Below are positions 56,501-64,000 of a stretch of DNA of 64,000 nt, piece after piece; within the stretch, counting starts at the first letter, position 1; the number at the start of each line of letters is the position of its first letter. The stretch lies in the NCBI GenBank assembly GCA_025642075.2, contig JAODUO010000075.1, forward strand, positions 181,001 to 245,000, given 5' to 3'. The DNA comes from Ridgeia piscesae. Taxonomy: Eukaryota > Annelida > Polychaeta > Sabellida > Siboglinidae. The position numbers and the translations under genes were made by a program. Under the pieces are notes generated by a model. The model was not told where the DNA came from. It worked only from the letters and a program-made list of their open reading frames with translations, and did not search any database.

Positions 56501-59500
56501 GACTAGATAGATGGACTAGTGGGTGGGGTTGGGGACTAGATAGGGGGACTAGTGTGGGTGGGGTTGGGGACTAGATAGGGGGACTAGTGTGGGTGAGGGA
56601 CTAGATAGATGGACTAGTGTGGGTGGGGTGGGGACTAGATAGGGGACTAGTGTGGGTGGGGTGGGGGGACTAGATAGATGGACTAGTGTGGGTGGGGTGG
56701 GGGACTAGATAGGTGGACTAGTGTGGGTGGGGTTGGGGACTAGATAGGGGGACTAGTGTGGGAGGGGTGAGGGACTAGATAGGTGGACTAGTGTGGGTGG
56801 GGTGGGGGACTAGATAGGGGGACTAGTGTGGGTGGGTGGAGGACTAGATAGGTGGACTAGTGTGGGGGTGGGTGGGGGACTAGATGGGTGGAATAGTGTG
56901 GGTGGGGTGGGGGACTAGATAGTTGGACTAGTGTGGGTGGAGGACTAGATGGGTGGATTAGGGTGGGTGGGTGGGGGACTAGATGGGTGGAATAGTGTGG
57001 GTGGGGTGGGGGACTAGATAGATGGACTAGTGTGGGTGGGGTGGAGGACTAGATAGGTGGAATAGTGTGGGTGGGGGTGGGGGACTAGATGGGTGGAATA
57101 GTGTGGGTGGGGTGGGGACTAGATAGGTGGACTAGTGTGGGTGGGGTTGAGGTCTAGATTGGTGGAATAGTGTGGGTGGGGTGGGGAATTAGATGGGTGG
57201 AATAGTGTGGGTGGGTGGGGGACTAGATGGGTGGAATAGTGTGGGTGGGGTGGGGGACTAGATGGGCGGACTAGTGTGGGTGCGGTGGGGGACTAGATTG
57301 GTGGACTAATGTGGGTGGGGTGGAGGACTAGATGGGTGGACTAGTGTGGGTGTGGTGGGGACTAAATAGGTGGACTAGTGTGGGTGGGGTGGAGGACTAG
57401 ATACGTGGACTAGTGTGGGTGGGGTGGGGGACTAGATGGGTGGACTAGTGTGGGTGGGTGGGGGACTAGATGGGTGGACTAGTGTGGGTGGGGTGGGGGA
57501 CTAGATAGGTGGACTAGTGTGGGTGGGGTGGGGACTAGATAGGTGGACTAGTGTGGGTGGGGTGGGGGACTAGATAGGACTAGTGTGGGTGGGGTGGGGA
57601 CTAGATGGGTGGACTAGTGTGGGTGGGGTGGGTGACTAGATAGGTGGACTAGTGTGGGTGGGATGGAGGACTAGATAGGTGGACTAGTGTGGGTGGGTGG
57701 GGGACTAGATACGTGGACTAGTGTGGGTGGGATGGAGGACTAGATAGGTGGACTAGTGTGGGTGGGTGGGGGACTAGATACGTGGACTAGTGTGGGTGGG
57801 TGGGGGACTAGATACGTGGACTAGTGTGGGTGGGTGGGGGACTAGATGGGTGGACTAGTGTGGGTGGGATGGAGGACTAGATAGGTGGACTAGTGTGGGT
57901 GGGTGGGGACTAGATATGTGGAATAGTGTGGGTGGGTGGGGGACTAGATGGGTGGACTAGTGTGGGTGGGGTGGAGGACTAGATAGGTGGACTAGTGTGG
58001 GTGGGTGGAGGACTAGATAGGTGGACTAGTGTGGGTGGGTGGGGGACTAGATGGGTGGACTAGTGTGGGTGGGATGGAGGACTAGATAGGTGGACTAGTG
58101 TGGGTGGGTGGGGGACTAGATAGGTGGACTAGTGTGGGTGGGTGGGGGACTAGATACGTGGACTAGTGTGGGTGGGTGGGGGACTAGATGGGTGGACTAG
58201 TGTGGGTGGGTGGGGGACTAGATATGTGGAATAGTGTGGGTGGGGTGGGGGGACTAGATGGGTGGACTAGTGTGGGTGGGGTGGAGGACTAGATGGGTGG
58301 ATTAGGGTGTGGGTGGGGGACTAGATGGGTGGATTAGTGTGGGTGGGGTGGGGGACTCAGATATGTGGAATAGTGGGTGGGGACTAGATGGGGTGGGAAG
58401 TGTGGGTGGGGTGGGGGGAGTAGATTGGTGGAATAGTGTGGGTGGGGTGGGGGACTAGATGGGTGGATTAGTGTGGGTGGGGTGGGGGACTATATAGGTG
58501 GACTAGTGTGGGTGGGGTGGAGGACTAGATGGGTGGACTAGTGTGGGTGGGGTGGGAGACTAGATGGGTGGACTAGTGTGGGTGGGGTGAGGGACTAGAT
58601 GGATGGACTAATGTGGGTGGGGTGGGAGACTAGATGTGGGTGGACTAATGTGGGTGGGGTGAGGGACTAGATGGGTGGACTAATGTGGTTGGGGTGGGAG
58701 ACTAGATGGGTGGACTAATGTGGGTGGGGTGGAGGACTTGATGGGTGGACTAGTGTGGGTGGGGTGGGGTGGGAGACTAGATGGGTGGACTAGTGTGGGT
58801 GGGGTGGAGGACTAGATGGGTGGACTAGTGTGGGGGGGTGGGGGACTAGATGGGTGGACTAGTGTGGGTGGGGTGAGAGACTAGATGGGTGGACTAGTGT
58901 GGGTGGGGTGGAGGACTTGATGGGTGGACTAGTGTGGGTGGGGTGGAGGACTAGATGGGTGGACTAGTGTGGGTGGGGTGGGGGACTAGATGGGTGGACT
59001 AGTGTGGGTGGGGTGGAGGACTAGATGGGTGGACTAGTGTGGGTGGGGTGGAGGACTAGATGGGTGGACTAGTGTGGGTGGACTAGTGTGGGTGGGGTGG
59101 AGGACTAGATGTGTGGATGGGGTGGGGGATTAGATGGGTGGACTAGTGTGTGGGGTGGGGACTAGATAGGGGACTAGTGTGGGTGGGGTGGGGACTAGAT
59201 AGGTGGAGTGTGGGTGGGGGGGGGACTAGATAGGGGGACTAGTGTGGGGGGGGTGGGGGACTAGATAGGGGGACTAGTGTGGGGGGTGGGGGGACTGTGA
59301 TAGGGGACTAGTGTGGTGGGGTGGGGACTAGGATAGGGGGACCAGTGTGGGTGGGGTGGGGGACTAGATAGTGGGACTAGTGTGGTGGGGTGGGGGACTA
59401 GATAGGGTGGACTAGTGTGGGTGGGGTGTGGGGGGACTAGATAGGGGGACTAGTGTGGTGGGGTTGGGGACTAGATAGGGGGACTAGTGTGGGTGGGGTG

Positions 59501-59870
59501 GGGACTAGATAGGGGGACTAGTGTGGGTGGGGTGGGGGACTAGATAGGGGGACTAGTGTGGGTGGGGTGGGGGACTAGATAGGGGGACTAGTGTGGGTGG
59601 GGTGGGGGACTAGATAGGGGGACTAGTGTGGGTGGGGTGGGGGACTAGATGGGTGGACTAGTGTGGTGGGGTGGGGGACTAGATAGGGGGACTAGTGTGG
59701 GTGGGGTGGGGGACTAGATAGGGGGACTAGTGTGGGTGGGGTGGGGGACTAGATAGGTGGACTAGTGTGGGTGGGGTGGGGGACTAGATAGGTGGACTAG
59801 TGTGGGTGGGGTGGGGGACTAGATAGGGGGACTAGTGTGGGTGGGGTGGGGGACTAGATAGGTGGACTAG

Positions 59871-60118
59871 TGTGGGTGGCATGGGGCACTAGATAGGTGG
59901 ACTAGTGTGGGTGGGTGGATGCACAAGTGATTGAGATGGGTGGTTGGGTTGTTAGGTCACGAGATATGTGGGTGGGTCGGTGGACGGATGGGCCAATGTG
60001 CGATGGATGGATGGTGGGTAAGTGGGGTTGTGTACGAGTGTGTGTGGGTGAATGTGTGGGTGGATGGATTAGGTGGGTGGGTTTTTTAGATAGATGGATG
60101 GGTGGGTAGGTCTGTGTG
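59871..60118 (+). repeat. Right boundary of the G-rich satellite
   Basis: The array ends in ggtggcatggggcactagat, gatgcacaagtgattgagat, gggtcggtggacggatgggc and grades into degenerate GGAT/GGTGGGT sequence before unique DNA. Confidence 0.85.
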
Positions 60119-60311
60119 TTTGATGCATGAAGTAATGCCCCGGGCCATCTGTGCTAACCCTCAAACTATGCCCAATATTATAGATAGAAAGTACATGTCT
60201 TGGATCCAGTGACAAGTGTTGAGTGCAAACCCCTGTATGGGGTCTATTTTACCAGCTGTACCCCTTTATGGGATTTATTTTACAGATCACCCCATTCTAA
60301 TCGTATATCCC

Positions 60312-60870
60312 CAAATACTGTTCCAGTTGGAACGTCAAAGCTAAACCAACGCAATGGTTAAATAGCAAACTAATGTGAAGCCGAACCTGTCTACCAAAGT
60401 TTCATGCAACTCCGTACAAAAGCTCTCCGTGTTGACTTGTCTCTCCGCCTTTTCACACAACTCTATTTTGCTGGCTCTTCAACTGTCTTTACCATAGACT
60501 AGTCCCTACCTAGTTCTATTGCAGATGGATTGTCAAGACTAAAATCGTCGCAAAAGTTAAATAAATAATTACTGCTAAACCGAACTGTTAAATGTTCGTG
60601 TAACTTTTTGCAAATGTTCTCCGTGGTGGACTTGACTCTCCGCCTTTTTACACAACTTTATATGCTGGCCCTCAGTCGACTGTTCGCTAGCTAGTTCTGT
60701 TCCAGACGGAACGGCAAAGGCAAAGCTAAACTAATTCGACCGTCAAAAGTAATTATTGCCAAGCTGAACTTATCTGTTAAATGTTCGTGTATCTTCTTGC
60801 TAACGTTCCCGTGATTGGCCTCACTCTCCGCGTCTTCTTCCTCGGCAAGAACAGGGTTCTAGACTAACAT
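60312..60870 (+). repeat. Three diverged copies of a ~190-bp unit
   Basis: Starts near 60318 (ctgttccagttggaacg), 60516 (ctattgcagatggattg) and 60697 (ctgttccagacggaacgg). Shared internal phrases: aaatgttcgtgtaact, ttctccgtg, gacttg(t/a)ctctccgcc, cacaactyta. Spacings about 198 and 181 bp. Confidence 0.8.
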
Positions 60871-61269
60871 ATGTTGTCCAACGGGTGGTGAAACTGAGCT
60901 GACGGATGGCTGTGGAACGCCTGCAGACATTGAACGTTACCGAACCGTGTTTGTGACGTCATTCCGTCGCAATCACGTGACTGCGCCATTTGAAAGAAAA
61001 CATTACATGGAATAAAATCGTTGCAAACTAATTGGATACGTTTTAATTTTATTTAAGAACTACTGTAAACTTTCACATTATTAGTTGAATTTCTCCTGGC
61101 CAAAGGGAGCGATCGATAGTTCCAGTAATCAGGCTAGCTGAAGAACGTCATCGTATTTTGGTTTCACGTCATCCAGAATGTGTATTACGTCATATGGAAC
61201 GTGATTCTCCAGGAATGTGTTCCACCCACGTGCGTTCATGTCGTTTAGGCCTTATCCCTGTATAATATA

Positions 61270-62295
61270 ATTATATTATACAAAGCTGCCAAGTTGAATT
61301 TAGTGTGATGCGGGAGATCTCCCTCCTACAGTATGTCAAAAGAGGGAGAAATATTTGCAAGACGCGAAGGGCCTTGCCCGAGGTAGCGAAGCAACCGAGA
61401 ATGCCAGTGGGTTCCGAGGTCATGCCCCCCGGAAAAATGTTGTAATTGACAATGCCAAATACGTGATTTCCTGCCTTTTTCCGCTTATATTTAGCACCTA
61501 TAACTCTTCGAAAGTGAACTATATTTTAAATAACAATATTTTATATTTTAAACTTTCATGTGTGGATATATAATTAATTTATATTTGTTATTGGGGTTTA
61601 CAGATACTTTCAAGATTATTTCACTATTATAAAAATGGACATGGTTATGGTATTGTAACATTTTATTTTAGCTATAAACAGTCACCAAATAAATAGTTCC
61701 ATCAGAACTGCATTCCTGTCCATTTCTATATGCGCTCTTCTAGCGTCTTCATTTCCATCATGTGTTCTTCACCTCTTGCTACTGCAAGGTCAGCATTCGC
61801 CTTGCTGACTGACTGACTGCCTTCCTGACACCATCTGCCAGGCCTTTGTCAAGTTTTATCCCGTAGCAGCAGCTGCTTGCATTGACCTTGAAGGACAACA
61901 GGTCACAGACCCTGCGGTTGGATATACTTGGCCTGTACAAATCATTGTACCTCAAGCACTTTCCACGCCTGAAAAGTCCCGCTAAACTTATTCCTACCCA
62001 ATACGTAACAAACGTTTCCATTGGCCATTGGATATAGTCACTTCCTGTTAGCTGACCAATCAGAAACATTCTAATATAGACTTGTATAGTCTCCGCGGCA
62101 CTTGTAACGTGTAACGTAGATGACTCACAGTTGGTAAAACGGTGCGCCGGAAAAACATTTAGAAAAATACGCGTAAAAAAGACAAAGCCATTCTTTTGCG
62201 GTAGATTGCAAATCAAAAGCGGGAGATCGGGAGATTGGGTTTATTTTGCTATATTTCCGGGAGATCTCCCGATTTGGCAGCTCTGATTATATAAG
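61270..62295. mobile_element. Possible ~1-kb non-autonomous DNA element
   Basis: Left: aagctgccaagttg then gcgggagatctccc. Right: gggagatctcccgatttggc then agctctgattatataa. These are imperfect inverted ends, with AT-rich outer sequence on both sides. Minus-strand frame 61779-62216 (145 codons) has no transposase motif I recognise. Boundaries approximate. Confidence 0.5.
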
Positions 62296-62299
62296 ACCT

Positions 62300-62371
62300 A
62301 CACGCACACGCACACGCACACGCACACGCACACGCACACGCACACGCACACGCACACGCACACGCACACGC

Positions 62372-62405
<34 letters not shown>
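62300..62405 (+). repeat. (CACACG)n / (CA)n microsatellite
   Basis: About 13 copies of CACACG followed by about 14 CA units. Confidence 0.97.
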
Positions 62406-62407
<2 letters not shown>

Positions 62408-62574
62408 CCTGTCTCCCTGTCTCACTGTCTCCTATTTGTCCTGTTCCATATTGCATACAGATGTGTCTCAATCACGTCAACTTCAAGGAAAGGCCTCGTA
62501 CGTTACTCCGACATACATGTCTGGCATAACAGAGAAACAACAGGAGAAAGTGCAGGTTTGCGATAACAACTGGA

Positions 62575-64000
62575 AAAGATAAGAAGATTCGTGGGAGTGA
62601 AGATACTGGATATGATAAGAAGAATATTGGGAGTGAAGAGACTGGATAAGATAAGAAAAGAAGAATCGTGTGAGTGAAGAGACTTGATAAGATAAGAAGA
62701 AGAATCATGGGAATGAAGAGACTGGATAAGATAAGAAGAATCGTGGGAGTGAAGAGACTGGATAAGATAAGAAGAATCGTGGGAGTGAAGAGACTGGGTA
62801 AGATAAGAAGAATCGTGGGATGAAGAGACTGGATAAGATAAGAAGAATCGTGGGAGTGAAGAGACTGGATAAGATAAGAAGAATCGTGGGATGAAGAGAC
62901 TGGATAAGATAAGAAGAATCGTGGGAGTGAAGAGACTGGATAAGATAAGAAGAATCGTGGGAGTGAAGAGACTGGATAAGATAAGAAGAATCGTGGGAGT
63001 GAAGAGACTGGATAAGATAAGAAGAATCGTGGGATGAAGAGACTGGATAAGATAAGAAGAATCGTGGGATGAAGAGACTGGATAAGATAAGAAGAATCGT
63101 GGGATGAAGAGACTGGATAAGATAAGAAGAATCGTGGGAATGAAGAGACTGTATAAGATAAGAAGAATCGTGGGATGAAGAGACTGGATAAGATAAGAAG
63201 AATCGTGGGATGAAGAGACTGGATAAGATAAGAAGAATCGTGGGATGAAGAGACTGGATAAGATAAGAAGAATCGTGGGATGAAGAGACTGGATAAGATA
63301 AGAAGAATCGTGGGAAGAAGAGACTGGATAAGATAAGAAGAATCGTGGGAGTGAAGAGACTGGATAAGATAAAAAGAATCGTGGGAGTGAAGAGACTGGA
63401 TAAGATAAGAAGAATCGTGGCATAACAGAGAAACAACATGAGAAAGTGCAGGTTTGCGATAACAACTGGAAAAGATAAGAAGAATCGTGGGAGTGAAGAT
63501 ACTGGATATGATAGGAAGAATCGTGGGAGTGAAGAGACTGGATAAGATAAGAAGAATCGTGGGAGTGAAGATATTGGATAAGATAAGAAGAATCGTGGGA
63601 GTGAAGATACTGGATAAGATAAGAAGAATCGTGGGAGTGAAGATACTGGATAAGATAAGAAGAATCGTGGGAGTGAAGATATTGGATAAGATAAGAAGGA
63701 TCGTGGGAGTGAAGATACTGGATAAGATAAGAAGAATCGTGGGAGTGAAGATACTGGATAAGATAAGAAGAATCGTGGGAGTGAATATATGGGATAAGAT
63801 AAGAAGAATCGTGGGAGTGAAGATATTGGATAAGATAAGAAGAATCGTGGGAGTGAAGATACTGGATAAGATAAGAAGAATCGTGGGAGTGAAGATATTG
63901 GATAAGATAAGAAGGATCGTGGGAGTGAAGAGACTGGATAAGATAAGAAGGATTGTGGGAGTGAAGATACTGGATAAGATAAGAAGAATCGTGGGAGTGA
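62575..64000 (+). repeat. 35/36-bp minisatellite running off the window end
   Basis: About 40 copies of ggataagataagaagaatcg plus tggga(g)tgaagaga(or ta)ct. Units are 36 bp with the g, 35 bp without. Minus-strand open frames (SLHSHDSSYLIQ type) are array translations. First part favours gaagagact, the part after 63485 favours gaagatact/gaagatatt. Confidence 0.97.
63415..63485 (+). repeat. Internal copy of the 35/36-bp array's left boundary
   Basis: ggcataacagagaaacaaca, gagaaagtgcaggtttgcga and taacaactggaaaagataag repeat the left flank at 62521-62590 almost exactly, about 898 bp later. Confidence 0.95.

Larger units (their letters stand above)
51470..59965 (+). repeat. G-rich ~35-bp satellite, ~240 copies (8.5 kb)
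   Basis: Units of 30-37 bp built from gggggactagtgtgggtggg plus gtgggggactagata. Each carries ACTAGT and several G-runs of three to five (GGGTGGGGTGGGGG). The plus strand is almost devoid of C outside ACTAG. Subtypes (gatagggg, gatgggtgg, gatagtgg, gatacgtgg) cluster regionally. No gene. Confidence 0.97.

Noticed and set aside
62472..63465. Minus-strand frames of 244 and 320 codons (SLHSHDSSYLIQ type)
   Set aside because: Translations of the 35/36-bp array; unit length changes shift the frame without selection.

Overview
This is animal nuclear genomic DNA: protein-coding signal is broken into short exons with GT/AG junctions and matching phases, separated by AT-rich introns full of microsatellites, minisatellites and transposon debris. 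The gene content (a Roundabout receptor, a TatD-family nuclease, proteasome chaperone PSMD9) and the repeats (a CR1/L2-like LINE, tRNA-derived SINE heads, several foldback MITEs) suggest an invertebrate bilaterian. A mollusc or other lophotrochozoan is my best guess, at low confidence.

Layout. (1) 64-18860, plus strand: 22 exons of a roundabout (robo) gene covering the end of the ectodomain (Ig4, Ig5, three FN3 domains), the transmembrane helix and the whole cytoplasmic tail; the start lies upstream of the window. A long 3' UTR runs to about 20950. (2) 22052-24405, minus: a 5'-truncated, mutated CR1/L2-like LINE. (3) 27150-35314, minus: a TatD-family nuclease gene whose upstream exons encode a linker rich in SUMO-consensus motifs and, in a phase-compatible exon, an RRM-like domain. 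The first exon was not found. (4) 37245-42550, plus: a complete six-exon PSMD9 gene, head-to-head with the TatD gene. (5) 42600-64000: no convincing gene. It is dominated by a 38-bp C-rich array (44.5-48.9 kb), a 24-bp array (51.1-51.4 kb), a G-rich array of about 35 bp (51.5-60.0 kb) and a 35/36-bp array running off the window end. Long tandem arrays make up about 30% of the window.

Most interesting observation. Four tandem-repeat arrays, in all three genes, contain copies of a functional splice junction. About 23 copies of the PSMD9 exon-3 acceptor and first codons precede the real exon. The TatD terminal acceptor sits in the edge unit of a 30-bp array. A 69-bp (23-codon) unit carrying the Robo exon-9 donor is triplicated. 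Degenerate copies of the Robo exon-2 donor continue for about 220 bp into its intron. This suggests minisatellites seeded at exon-intron boundaries, producing rows of decoy splice sites. Other notable points are the RRM-linker-TatD architecture, foldback elements touching splice or poly(A) signals, and two arrays that carry internal copies of their own unique boundary sequence.

Exon coordinates come from reading splice consensus, phase and remembered family similarity by eye; no alignment or transcript data were available.
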